Of a stretch of 41,667 bases of DNA, positions 24,597-31,715 are shown in pieces. Position numbers and translations under genes: made by a program. The notes below the pieces were generated by a model, which was given only the letters and a program-made list of their open reading frames with translations, was not told where the DNA came from and did no database searches. The DNA is from an uncultured Bacteroidales bacterium (lineage in GTDB: Bacteria; Bacteroidota; Bacteroidia; Bacteroidales; UBA3824): contig CALFIU010000179.1 of NCBI GenBank assembly GCA_937877455.1, positions 1 through 41,667 of the forward strand, written 5' to 3'. Every line of letters starts with the position of its first letter. Within the stretch, counting starts at the first letter, position 1.

Positions 24597-26873
24597 ATGA
24601 GTCTAAGTGTAAAAGAACTTGTTGTGGCAGTTAACGCCGTTAAAGTATATAACTACAAAGATTTATTTGTAGAACGAATAATAATAAGAGCAGCCGCTGC
24701 TGCTGCATTACCAGAAACTGCTTTTTTTTATCTGAAAAAATTCAAAGATCCAGCGTTTCCGTTGGAAAAAATGTACAGTCTTGGTATTAGAGTTTTTGTA
24801 ACTGAGCAACTACCGCACGATATAACAGCATTTGAAGACGCTGTTTTTATTGTTGTAGATAATATAAAAACTGCTATAAATCAATATCTTACAGAAATTA
24901 TTGAACGTTATAAAGGCGTATTTGTAGCGGCAGTATCGCAAAACGATTCTCATAATTTTAAAGATTGGATGTATAGTCTTCTAAAACCGTTGGGAAATGT
25001 TTTCTCTACAGTGAAGTACGTTGGCGAACTCGATTTGATAGAAAACATTTCGCAGATAAACAATAGTTTCGACTATGCAGTATGCGAGATACCAGAAAAA
25101 TACAATTTTCCAGCACTTTCACTTATTGAAAAACGTGATGAGTTAATTTTTGATGATGAAGAGTTTTGTGTAAGCTACACAATGCATGAAAGCAACTCTA
25201 ATATTACTGTTAACGATACAAAACACCAGTCTGTTTTTAACATTACCGTTCCTTTTTGCGACGAGATGCGTATTAATCAGTCTGTACGTTGTCTGTGTTA
25301 TTTGTTGAAAAGAGGAATTTACAACGCCACAATACATCAATCTTTGTTTAAAACATTACCTGTTCCCGACGGTTTAATAAAAATGCGTTCTGCCGACAAT
25401 GGAATTGGTGTTATATCTTGTTTTTCAACGGTTAACAATATTTACTCGATATGTAAATCGTTTGATTTTACAGCACGTCAGCACCAATTTCGTAGTAGAG
25501 CAGCCATTATATCCAATCCTGATTTTGAAACATTAAGCGAGGAAGAATTTTTCAACCAATTGTTTTTCTGTGCTGTTTCTTGTGGTATTAGTAGGCTTGT
25601 GTTTATAGGTTATTATCGCCCGGTGTCGCATCCCGAAGGTGTTAAAATAACAAAGTATGATACTGTACAAGATTTTATCGATAATTTTAATATCAACGAG
25701 TTTGCCAGCTGTGGTTTGTTGTTTAAGGGAAGGCGTTACGAAGAATTTGCGGATGTGTTTGATTTTTTCAATACAGGTAATCATGATACTGTACTCGAAG
25801 TTAGTTTAACGGCATTAAAGCACAACCTTAACTATTATCGTGCGTTGCTACGCCCCGAAACCAAAATGATTGCCATGGTAAAGGCCGATTGCTATGGAAG
25901 TGGAAGCGTTGCGGTGTGCAATATGTTACAAAACAATGCGTGCGATTATTTATGCGTTGCTTTTCCCGAAGAAGGTATTGCCCTTAGGCGTGCCAACATA
26001 AAACTTCCAATAATGGTAATGAATTATGATGGACGTAATTATAAGCAATTGGCCAACTACAATCTTGAACCGACATTGTTTTCTGTTGAACGAACCCAAA
26101 AATTTGTTGAAATTTTAAAAGACAGAGGGATAAAAAAATATCCTGTTCACATAAAACTTGATACAGGTATGCATCGTAGTGGTTTTATGGAAGATGAACT
26201 TGTTGGACTTTGTAACCTTATAAATGGCAATAAAGAAACACTCAATATAGTATCGCTTTACACACATTTTGTAGCTGCCGATGATTCATCAGAAGACGCT
26301 TTTTCGCATAAACAGATAACGCGATTTAATAGCATGGCAGACACCATAAGTTGTTTAACTGGGCTTAATCCAATGCGACATATCTGTAATTCTGTAGGTA
26401 TAGAACGTTTTACCGAGCATCAATACAATATGGTAAGGCTTGGAATTGGTCTTTATGGTGTGGCTTATGAGGCTACAGACCATTTAAAAGGTATATCAAC
26501 TTGGAAAACGAATATTGTACAAATAAAAAATATTCCGCCCACCGAAACTGTTGGTTACAATCGACGTGGCAAAATAACCCGCCAATCCAAGATTGCTCTT
26601 TTGCCTATTGGGTATGCTGATGGACTAAATAGAAAGTTTGGGAATGGAAATCTGCTTGTGGAGATAAATGGTAGATTTGCCCCAATAATTGGTAATATTT
26701 GTATGGATATGTGCATGGTTGATATAACAGGAATAGGTTGTAAAATAGGTGATGAGGCGATAATATTCGCCGATAATACCAAACTAATAAAAATGGCAAA
26801 CACTATTGGAACAATACCTTACGAAATACTTACTGGTATTTCTCCAAGGGTAAAACGTGTGTATGTAGAGTAA
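24597..26873 (+). CDS. Alanine racemase fused to a degenerate MurF-like domain
   Basis: A 758-residue fusion. The C-terminal half (about 390-758) is a PLP alanine racemase that makes D-alanine for peptidoglycan. The PLP lysine is K429 in MVKADCYGSGS, the second catalytic Tyr is Y654 in TVGYNRRGK, and HICNSVGIERF, RLGIGLYG and GNICMDMCMVDIT are present. The N-terminal ~385 residues align with the MurF-like half of Bacteroides 'MurF/Alr' proteins: 'LETAFFYLKK', 'LGIRVFVTEQLP' and 'DWMYSLLKPL' match in order. The ATP loop GITGSNGKT is replaced by AAVSQNDSHNF (111-121). The later NDSYN-type motif is replaced by ISCFSTVNN. Total length is about 60-80 residues shorter than usual. The racemase is probably active; the MurF-like half is probably not a ligase. 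Confidence 0.88.
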   Translation: MSLSVKELVVAVNAVKVYNYKDLFVERIIIRAAAAAALPETAFFYLKKFKDPAFPLEKMYSLGIRVFVTEQLPHDITAFEDAVFIVVDNIKTAINQYLTEIIERYKGVFVAAVSQNDSHNFKDWMYSLLKPLGNVFSTVKYVGELDLIENISQINNSFDYAVCEIPEKYNFPALSLIEKRDELIFDDEEFCVSYTMHESNSNITVNDTKHQSVFNITVPFCDEMRINQSVRCLCYLLKRGIYNATIHQSLFKTLPVPDGLIKMRSADNGIGVISCFSTVNNIYSICKSFDFTARQHQFRSRAAIISNPDFETLSEEEFFNQLFFCAVSCGISRLVFIGYYRPVSHPEGVKITKYDTVQDFIDNFNINEFASCGLLFKGRRYEEFADVFDFFNTGNHDTVLEVSLTALKHNLNYYRALLRPETKMIAMVKADCYGSGSVAVCNMLQNNACDYLCVAFPEEGIALRRANIKLPIMVMNYDGRNYKQLANYNLEPTLFSVERTQKFVEILKDRGIKKYPVHIKLDTGMHRSGFMEDELVGLCNLINGNKETLNIVSLYTHFVAADDSSEDAFSHKQITRFNSMADTISCLTGLNPMRHICNSVGIERFTEHQYNMVRLGIGLYGVAYEATDHLKGISTWKTNIVQIKNIPPTETVGYNRRGKITRQSKIALLPIGYADGLNRKFGNGNLLVEINGRFAPIIGNICMDMCMVDITGIGCKIGDEAIIFADNTKLIKMANTIGTIPYEILTGISPRVKRVYVE

Positions 26874-26878
26874 CTTAA

Positions 26879-27877
26879 CTATCCTATAATCCAAAGTAAT
26901 GGTAGGGCGTAGAATGTAAGCAAAAATATTAAAAAAAATAATTCACTTACCCAGCCTTTGCGCATATTACAAAACATTGCTACAAGCATAAATGTTGTTG
27001 GTATAGTGTTGAGTTTGAGGTCGGCAGTTTCAATAAATGGCACAAACAAAACACTTATTGTAGTGAATATTTGCATAAAAATAAAAATAAGAAAAGCTTT
27101 GCTACCGAGTACATTCATTTTATTGCGTTGTGCTAAAACACTAAAAAATGCTGCCACACCAAAAAATCCTGTACTGATTATGTAAATATAATCGTGGTTG
27201 TTGATTTCTATTTTTTTGTGGTATTTGAACCATTGCGCCAAGTAATCTGTAATTTCGCAGTAGGATTGCGATATAATATAATGCACTGCAAAGTAGAAAA
27301 TTATTGGTGTAACAGCTCCAAGTGTTAACAATGTTGCTTCGCGTGCCTTGTAGGGCCTAAAAATTAGTAACGAAACAAGTCCTAAAACGTATATGGCTAA
27401 AATGTTAAAACTAAAAAGCAATGCTATTCCAAACAACAACCCCGCGTCAAATGCTTTGTAACCTGCATCGTCCCAACCATAGGTAGAAAAAATTTTGTAG
27501 ATACCAAGCCCTATAAATATGTTGGTGAGTTGTTGTGGTAAAAACGTTGCAAATGGAGCGTAACTTAGGCTTGTTAAAAAATAAACCGTTGCAAAAAGAG
27601 AAAATTTTGTATTACAAAGTTCAAAACGTTCGTTGATTATTACAACTATTATTGCTTCCACGCCCACTAATAAGCACGAAATTATTGTGCCGCCTGCACT
27701 AAAACTCCAAGAGTTGATTGCATTAAGTAGCCATGTACTTAGTGGGGTAGGGTTGGTGGCTGTGGCTCTAACACTAGAGTTGAGCGGATAAAACATAGAA
27801 AGACAAAGCGTTATAAAAATTAACGCTGTTATTGTTTGCGCTGTAAGGCTATTTTGTTTATACGTATTTAAAAGCAT
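26879..27877 (-). CDS. DUF6427-family membrane protein
   Basis: A 332-residue protein with about nine to ten hydrophobic segments. The beginning MLLNTYKQNS matches the 'M..lfk.n' start of DUF6427 proteins, and FSAGGTIISCLLVGVEAIIV, SLSYAPFATFLPQQLTNIFI and LLFGIALLFSFNILAIYVLG are similar in layout. The family is Bacteroidetes-specific and has no known function. A longer frame from 27916 is possible but would begin upstream of the -7 element at 27884-27891, so ATG 27877 is the better start. Its stop lies five bases from the stop of the racemase fusion on the other strand. Confidence 0.72.
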   Translation of the reverse strand: MLLNTYKQNSLTAQTITALIFITLCLSMFYPLNSSVRATATNPTPLSTWLLNAINSWSFSAGGTIISCLLVGVEAIIVVIINERFELCNTKFSLFATVYFLTSLSYAPFATFLPQQLTNIFIGLGIYKIFSTYGWDDAGYKAFDAGLLFGIALLFSFNILAIYVLGLVSLLIFRPYKAREATLLTLGAVTPIIFYFAVHYIISQSYCEITDYLAQWFKYHKKIEINNHDYIYIISTGFFGVAAFFSVLAQRNKMNVLGSKAFLIFIFMQIFTTISVLFVPFIETADLKLNTIPTTFMLVAMFCNMRKGWVSELFFLIFLLTFYALPLLWIIG

Positions 27878-27883
27878 AGTATG

Positions 27884-27891
27884 CAAAAGTA
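27884..27891 (-). promoter_or_regulatory. -7 element TACTTTTG abutting the DUF6427 start
   Basis: On the minus strand TACTTTTG fits TAnnTTTG and ends six bases before ATG 27877. As for the MATE gene, transcription would begin at or beside the start codon, giving a leaderless mRNA. Confidence 0.5.
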
Positions 27892-27953
27892 AACTTTTTA
27901 CCGTTTTTTTTACCAAATTTACCGTAAAATATTATCTATATTTTTATTTATTT

Positions 27954-27961
27954 TATTTTTG
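27954..27961 (+). promoter_or_regulatory. -7 element TATTTTTG of the AraC gene
   Basis: TATTTTTG fits TAnnTTTG and lies 22 bases before ATG 27984, in the divergent gap shared with the DUF6427 gene. The gap is extremely AT-rich, so a chance match is possible. Confidence 0.4.
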
Positions 27962-27983
27962 AATAAAAAATAAAATAAAACAC

Positions 27984-28895
27984 ATGGAAAAAATACAATA
28001 TATAAATACCATTGACGAGTATAATAAATGTTTTGGAGTAGAAACACTCAACCCATTAGCTACGGTTATTGATTTTTCAAAGAATTGTGGAGTTATAGAA
28101 GGTAAAATTTCGCTCAATTTCTATACAGTGTTTTTAAAAGACGTTAAGTGTGGTGATATGGTTTATGGTAGAGGAACTTATGATTATCAAGAAGGAACTC
28201 TTGTTTTTTTAGCTCCGGGGCAAGTTTACGGTATCGTTAAGCCTAAAAATAATCAACAATTATTAAAAGGCAAAGGTTATGCGCTGTGTTTTCACAAAGA
28301 TTTATTACGAGGTACAGAGTTGGGGAAAAATATAGAAAAATATAATTTTTTTTCCTACAATATTAACGAAGCCCTGCATATATCACAACGCGAACGCCAA
28401 ATAATTCTTGATTGTATTGGCAATATTCAAGTAGAACTTGAACATAGTATTGATAAACATTCTAAAACATTGATTGTGAGAAATATAGAACTTTTTCTTG
28501 ATTATTGTATGCGGTTTTACGACCGTCAGTTTATAACACGAGAAAATCTTTGCAAGGATTCTATGTATAAGTTTGAAAAATTGCTAAATGATTATTTTAG
28601 TAGTGATAAACCATCAATAATAGGTTTGCCATCGGTGAGTTGGTGTGCGGAGCAGATGCATTTATCACCTAATTATTTTGGAGATATTGTTAAGCGAGAA
28701 CTTGGTATTTCGGCAAAAGAATATATCAACAACAAAATGGTAGATGTGGCAAAATCCATGCTTTTTGATTATCGTTACAATATTAGTGAGGTGGCATACA
28801 ATCTTGGTTTTAAGTATCCACAACATTTTACACGTATGTTTAAGCGTGCTACGGGCAAAACACCAGCCGAATATAGAGAAACAATTGAAAATTAA
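27984..28895 (+). CDS. AraC-family transcriptional regulator
   Basis: A 303-residue regulator. The N-terminal half is a cupin-like sensing domain (GTLVFLAPGQVYGIV-like 'EGTLVFLAPGQVYGIVK'). The C-terminal ~100 residues carry two helix-turn-helix units: SVSWCAEQMHLSPNYFGDIV and ISEVAYNLGFKYPQHFTRMF, ending GKTPAEYRE. This is the ordinary AraC/XylS layout, and such proteins usually answer a small molecule. No target gene is next to it: DUF6427 is divergent and tRNA-Gln convergent, so the regulon cannot be read from context. Confidence 0.92.
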   Translation: MEKIQYINTIDEYNKCFGVETLNPLATVIDFSKNCGVIEGKISLNFYTVFLKDVKCGDMVYGRGTYDYQEGTLVFLAPGQVYGIVKPKNNQQLLKGKGYALCFHKDLLRGTELGKNIEKYNFFSYNINEALHISQRERQIILDCIGNIQVELEHSIDKHSKTLIVRNIELFLDYCMRFYDRQFITRENLCKDSMYKFEKLLNDYFSSDKPSIIGLPSVSWCAEQMHLSPNYFGDIVKRELGISAKEYINNKMVDVAKSMLFDYRYNISEVAYNLGFKYPQHFTRMFKRATGKTPAEYRETIEN

Positions 28896-28990
28896 TTTTG
28901 TTGTTTTTTTATAGCATCTGTTTTTGAAAATAATTTGTGGAGAATTTATAAAAAGAGTATTTGTAGAATTTGTATTTTTTTTATAAAAAA

Positions 28991-29017
28991 AAGCGTTGCA
29001 ATTTTTTTGCAACGCTT
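28991..29017 (-). terminator. Terminator of tRNA-Gln
   Basis: A perfect 11-base inverted repeat, AAGCGTTGCAA and TTGCAACGCTT, with a 5-base loop lies directly after the tRNA 3' end. On the minus strand it is followed by a T-run. Confidence 0.85.
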
Positions 29018-29018
29018 G

Positions 29019-29089
29019 TTGACCTATGAGGATTCGAACCTCAAATAACAGAACCAAAATCTGCTGTGTTACCATTACACCATAGGTCA
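29019..29089 (-). tRNA. tRNA-Gln (anticodon UUG)
   Basis: The minus strand folds into a normal cloverleaf: a 7-base acceptor stem TGACCTA/TAGGTCA and a short D arm GTG...CAC. The anticodon stem GCAGA/TCTGT carries the loop TTTTGGT (anticodon TTG), and the T arm is TGAGG-TTCGAAT-CCTCA. The discriminator base is A. The CCA end is not encoded. Confidence 0.95.
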
Positions 29090-29159
29090 GACTCAATAAA
29101 ATTTACTATGAAATACTAATCCATCTATCTGCCATTGAAATCCCTCACGATTTCGAGTA

Positions 29160-29191
29160 CAAAAGTATGTGTTAATTTTATAAGTACCAAA
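29160..29191 (-). promoter_or_regulatory. Promoter of tRNA-Gln
   Basis: On the minus strand TTTG (29188-29191) and TACTTTTG (29160-29167) are 20 bases apart, a complete Bacteroidetes -33/-7 pair. It predicts a leader of about 64 bases before the mature tRNA. That leader contains a small hairpin GAAATC/GATTTC. The rest of 29090-29295 is AT-rich with no gene seen. Confidence 0.7.
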
Positions 29192-29295
29192 TTTTTTTTT
29201 AACTTTTTTTGTAAAAACTTTAAATTTTTTTATTAAAATGCAGTATTATAGATAGTTACTTGTTGATAAAAATAAATGTTTATTTTCTTCAATAA

Positions 29296-29724
29296 TTATT
29301 TTCTCCTTTTGCAAAACTTGTCTAAAAATTCTTGCGGTTCTAAAACCTGAATTTTAGACTCAGCGAAATCTTTTTTGTTTCGTGTTATTATGACATCACA
29401 CCCATCTCTCAACGCCGAAAAATACTGCATCGCATCTTCTATGTCCTTGAAAGAGGAATTCAAAGCGGATTTTGCAACATTGACATCAACAGAGGTTAAC
29501 ATACATACCGAAACAAAATTCAATAGTTTCATAACTATTTCATCCCGTGTAAAATGATTCTTTTCCAAATAAAAACTTGCTGTACCCAACGTCAATGTAG
29601 AACAATATAATTCAATCTTACCATCAGTTGCCAAATCAAAAATACTACTCGAAGTTCTGCACCATTCAAGCCGTGCCAACAACAAATCAATAACAATGTT
29701 GGTGTCAAAAAAAACACGTCTCAT
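29296..29724 (-). CDS. PIN-domain toxin (VapC-like), copy A
   Basis: A 142-residue PIN-domain ribonuclease-like toxin. The conserved acids are present: D7 in FFDTN, a middle acidic stretch (SFYLEK), D97 in DIEDAMQ and D119/D110 in CDVIITRNKKDF. These should bind Mg2+/Mn2+ and cut RNA. It overlaps the end of its antitoxin gene by four bases (ATGA), so translation is coupled. It is 56-60 % similar by eye to copy B at 30080-30505, with a stretch of perfectly identical DNA in the 3' third. The RNA target is unknown. It lies next to tRNA-Gln but has no evident functional link to it. Confidence 0.85.
   Translation of the reverse strand: MRRVFFDTNIVIDLLLARLEWCRTSSSIFDLATDGKIELYCSTLTLGTASFYLEKNHFTRDEIVMKLLNFVSVCMLTSVDVNVAKSALNSSFKDIEDAMQYFSALRDGCDVIITRNKKDFAESKIQVLEPQEFLDKFCKRRK
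29330..29403. repeat. 74-bp direct repeat, copy 1 (3' part of PIN gene A)
   Basis: Identical base for base to 30111-30184. It encodes VIITRNKKDFAESKIQVLEP in both PIN genes, while the DNA on both sides has diverged. Confidence 0.95.
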
Positions 29725-30011
29725 TGATACTTCTCCTTTATATATTCATAAATTTTTTTATCCCTTTCCTCGTCGGTGTCATCAACACGGCGACCTGAAA
29801 GCAACTTTACAGTAGCCTCACTGAGATAACGCCCGTCAAACAATACTTTCTTATTGTGTTTTTCGACAGACCTATTATCTACCTCTCTTTTAGGACTCTC
29901 AAAATTTGTTATCGTCAGCAAATCAAGATACATAATCAAGAGATTGAGTTGCTCATCCGACAACATAGAAACCCTATTGTCAACTTTTTTCCGTAATTCC
30001 AGCGTTGTCAT
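29721..30011 (-). CDS. Antitoxin of PIN module A
   Basis: A 96-residue protein encoded directly before the PIN toxin with a four-base overlap. The N-terminus MTTLELRKKVDNRVSMLSDEQLNLLIMYLDLL is helical and looks like a DNA-binding/dimerisation region. The C-terminus DDTDEERDKKIYEYIKEKYQ is charged and should wrap the toxin. It resembles the antitoxin at 30502-30789 at both ends. The start ATG 30011 is preceded by an AGGAAAG ribosome site, whereas the longer frame from 30059 begins upstream of the -7 element. The pair probably represses its own promoter, as VapB-type antitoxins do; the exact family name is unclear. Confidence 0.75.
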   Translation of the reverse strand: MTTLELRKKVDNRVSMLSDEQLNLLIMYLDLLTITNFESPKREVDNRSVEKHNKKVLFDGRYLSEATVKLLSGRRVDDTDEERDKKIYEYIKEKYQ

Positions 30012-30046
30012 TTTACTTTCCTTTTTAATCTGAAATGAATCTTGCG

Positions 30047-30054
30047 CAAATATA
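30047..30054 (-). promoter_or_regulatory. -7 element TATATTTG of TA module A
   Basis: The minus strand reads GGTTATATTTGCG. The same 13 bases occur upstream of module B (-7 at 30818-30825), so the promoter was duplicated with the module. Confidence 0.65.
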
Positions 30055-30079
30055 ACCAATCTTTTTCAAACAAGCAAGT

Positions 30080-30505
30080 TTAATCTTCTTCATAAAAACT
30101 ATCCAAAAACTCTTGCGGTTCTAAAACCTGAATTTTAGACTCAGCGAAATCTTTTTTGTTTCGTGTTATTATGACATCACACCCCTCACTTAACGCCGAA
30201 AAATACTGCATAGCATATTCAAAATCTTTGAACGGAGATTTCAGAGCAGATTTCGCAACATTGACATCAACAGAAATCGGGAAACACAATGAAATAAAAT
30301 TACCCAATTTAGTAATTATCAAATCACGTGCTAATTTTTCCCTCAACATATAATAGTTGATTGTTGCCAAAGACAATGTCGAACAAAATGTTAAAATTTT
30401 ATTCTCATTTGCCAACGACATTATTTCTGAGGTGGGTACAACCCAAGGCGACCTGTTGGTAAGCAAGTCTATGCCGATATTTGTATCCAAGAATATTTTT
30501 TTCAT
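30080..30505 (-). CDS. PIN-domain toxin (VapC-like), copy B, active-site Asp changed to Tyr
   Basis: A 141-residue paralogue of the PIN toxin at 29296-29724. They align without gaps over the first 120 residues. D7 (FLDTN) and the CDVIITRNKKDF segment are kept, but the third acidic position is Tyr97 (DFEYAMQ) where copy A has Asp97 (DIEDAMQ). In VapC enzymes this Asp is one of the metal ligands, so activity may be weak or lost. The start is ATG 30505 (MKKIFLDTN), overlapping its antitoxin by four bases. The longer frame from 30532 lies within the antitoxin. It is probably a decaying or specialised duplicate. Confidence 0.8.
   Translation of the reverse strand: MKKIFLDTNIGIDLLTNRSPWVVPTSEIMSLANENKILTFCSTLSLATINYYMLREKLARDLIITKLGNFISLCFPISVDVNVAKSALKSPFKDFEYAMQYFSALSEGCDVIITRNKKDFAESKIQVLEPQEFLDSFYEED
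30111..30184. repeat. 74-bp direct repeat, copy 2 (3' part of PIN gene B)
   Basis: Exact copy of 29330-29403. The two copies are 781 bases apart (start to start) in direct orientation. Confidence 0.95.
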
Positions 30506-30789
30506 TTGTATTTTTCTTTGATGTATTCCCATATTTTTTCATCAACCTCTTCGTCTGTATCGTGATTTTCCGGTCCGGTCAAAAACATAGCCGCTATTTC
30601 ATCCGAAATTCTGCGACCGCCATACTTCGGATTTTTCGGATGTAATTTTTCTTCATGTTTCTGTGTCTCTTGCTGCTGAGATAACACAAAAGCCTCTGCA
30701 ATCGAAAATATTAAATACAATTGCTTTTCAGAAAGATAAGGTATAGTTTCGTCCAATTTCTTTTTCAATTCCAATGTTTCTGCTGTCAT
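30502..30789 (-). CDS. Antitoxin of PIN module B
   Basis: A 95-residue partner of PIN copy B: MTAETLELKKKLDETIPYLSEKQLYLIF is helical, the middle (KHEEKLHPKNPKYGGRRIS) is basic and the end DTDEEVDEKIWEYIKEKYK is charged. Start and end resemble the module A antitoxin, and the middle has diverged. The ATG is preceded by TAGGAGA, a clear ribosome site, and by the -7 element at 30818-30825. The stop overlaps the toxin start (ATGA). Confidence 0.75.
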   Translation of the reverse strand: MTAETLELKKKLDETIPYLSEKQLYLIFSIAEAFVLSQQQETQKHEEKLHPKNPKYGGRRISDEIAAMFLTGPENHDTDEEVDEKIWEYIKEKYK

Positions 30790-30817
30790 AATAATTTTCT
30801 CCTATATTTTTATTTCG

Positions 30818-30825
30818 CAAATATA
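30818..30825 (-). promoter_or_regulatory. -7 element TATATTTG of TA module B
   Basis: The minus strand reads GGTTATATTTGCG, as in module A, 29 bases before the ATG at 30789. Confidence 0.65.
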
Positions 30826-30927
30826 ACCTAACAACAAATTATTTCAAAAAAAAAGTAAGGACAAACCTATTTTTCTCTCCGATGAAAAAAATAAAAACAA
30901 AAATAGTTTTTTTGTAAAAAAATTACC

Positions 30928-30935
30928 TATATTTG
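30928..30935 (+). promoter_or_regulatory. -7 element TATATTTG of the MntA/HepT pair
   Basis: TATATTTG fits TAnnTTTG and lies 18 bases before ATG 30954, so the leader would be about a dozen bases. It diverges from TA module B. Confidence 0.6.
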
Positions 30936-30953
30936 TAAAAAAATCTGACCGCT

Positions 30954-31292
30954 ATGGACACAAAAAAGAAAACAGGAAAAAAACGTTCAACCGCTGTTAT
31001 AACAAAAATTATAGCAGATTATTTTACTACCCAGCCAATAATAAAAGCATGGCTTTTCGGTTCGTTTGCGCGGGGTGAACAAACAGCAAATAGCGATGTA
31101 GACATCCTTTTTGAACCTGATTATTCCGGCAAACCATTTACTTTGTTTACAATGGGCGGCATATATATGGATTTGAAAAATCTGTTAGGCAGAGACATTG
31201 ATTTAGTGGCGGAAGGTTCTCTAAATCCAAATATAGAAAAATACGTAGAGCAAGATAAAATTCTTATATATGAGAGAGAAAAAAAGAGATAA
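30954..31292 (+). CDS. mntA: MntA-type minimal nucleotidyltransferase antitoxin
   Basis: A 112-residue MNT-domain protein. The catalytic pattern G-S-x10-D-x-D is complete: G36-S37 in GSFARGE and D48-V49-D50. After it come the MGGIYMDLKNLLGRDIDLV region and IEKYVEQDKILIYE, typical of the family. In known MntA/HepT systems this enzyme attaches AMP to a Tyr in the HEPN toxin and so silences it. A basic N-terminus (KKKTGKKRS) precedes the domain. It overlaps the HEPN gene by 23 bases, so the two are made together. Confidence 0.88.
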   Translation: MDTKKKTGKKRSTAVITKIIADYFTTQPIIKAWLFGSFARGEQTANSDVDILFEPDYSGKPFTLFTMGGIYMDLKNLLGRDIDLVAEGSLNPNIEKYVEQDKILIYEREKKR

Positions 31293-31632
31293 AAAACGAA
31301 TTGAAGATATTATTACATTTTCGAACAACGTTATAAAACTCGTCAATAATATTACATTTGAAGAATTTGTTAACAATATTGCTATCTATTACGGCACAAT
31401 GAAAAATGTTGAAATCGTTGGAGAAGCCGCTTATATGTTATCAAAAGAATTCAAAGACATACACCCCGAAACTCCGTGGAATATGGTGCAAGGAATGAGA
31501 CATGTATTAGTACATGACTATGCAACCGTAGTTCCTAAAATTTTATGGGGAACTGCAAAAAACGATATTCCTATAATTCTTAAACAAGCGCAAAAATATT
31601 TGGAAGAAACAAATTGGGATAATTGGGATTAA
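31270..31632 (+). CDS. hepT: HepT-type HEPN (DUF86) ribonuclease toxin
   Basis: A 120-residue HEPN-domain protein of the DUF86 family. The active motif R-x4-H-x-Y is intact as RHVLVHDY (R77, H82, Y84). Y84 is the residue modified by MntA in characterised systems. The NVEIVGEAAYMLSKEFKDIHPETPWNMVQGMR segment is typical. HEPN toxins of this group cut RNA as dimers. The start ATG 31270 lies inside the antitoxin gene. The gene ends at a bidirectional terminator. Confidence 0.88.
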   Translation: MREKKRDKKRIEDIITFSNNVIKLVNNITFEEFVNNIAIYYGTMKNVEIVGEAAYMLSKEFKDIHPETPWNMVQGMRHVLVHDYATVVPKILWGTAKNDIPIILKQAQKYLEETNWDNWD

Positions 31633-31649
31633 TTCCCCCGAAAACAACA

Positions 31650-31686
31650 AAAAAGTCCGCAGTTTTCACTACGGACTTTTTTTATA
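31650..31686. terminator. Bidirectional terminator between hepT and the convergent lipoprotein gene
   Basis: AAAAAGTCCG (31650-31659) pairs with CGGACTTTTT (31672-31681), and an inner AGT/ACT extension closes a TTTC loop. T-runs follow on both strands. Confidence 0.85.
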
Positions 31687-31715
31687 TTGTTTGTGTTTAA
31701 AAACTTTAACTAAAA

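Noticed and set aside
29100..29160. Second, decayed tRNA upstream of tRNA-Gln
   Set aside because: Only a small GAAATC/GATTTC hairpin is present, with no acceptor or T arm; it fits the tRNA leader.
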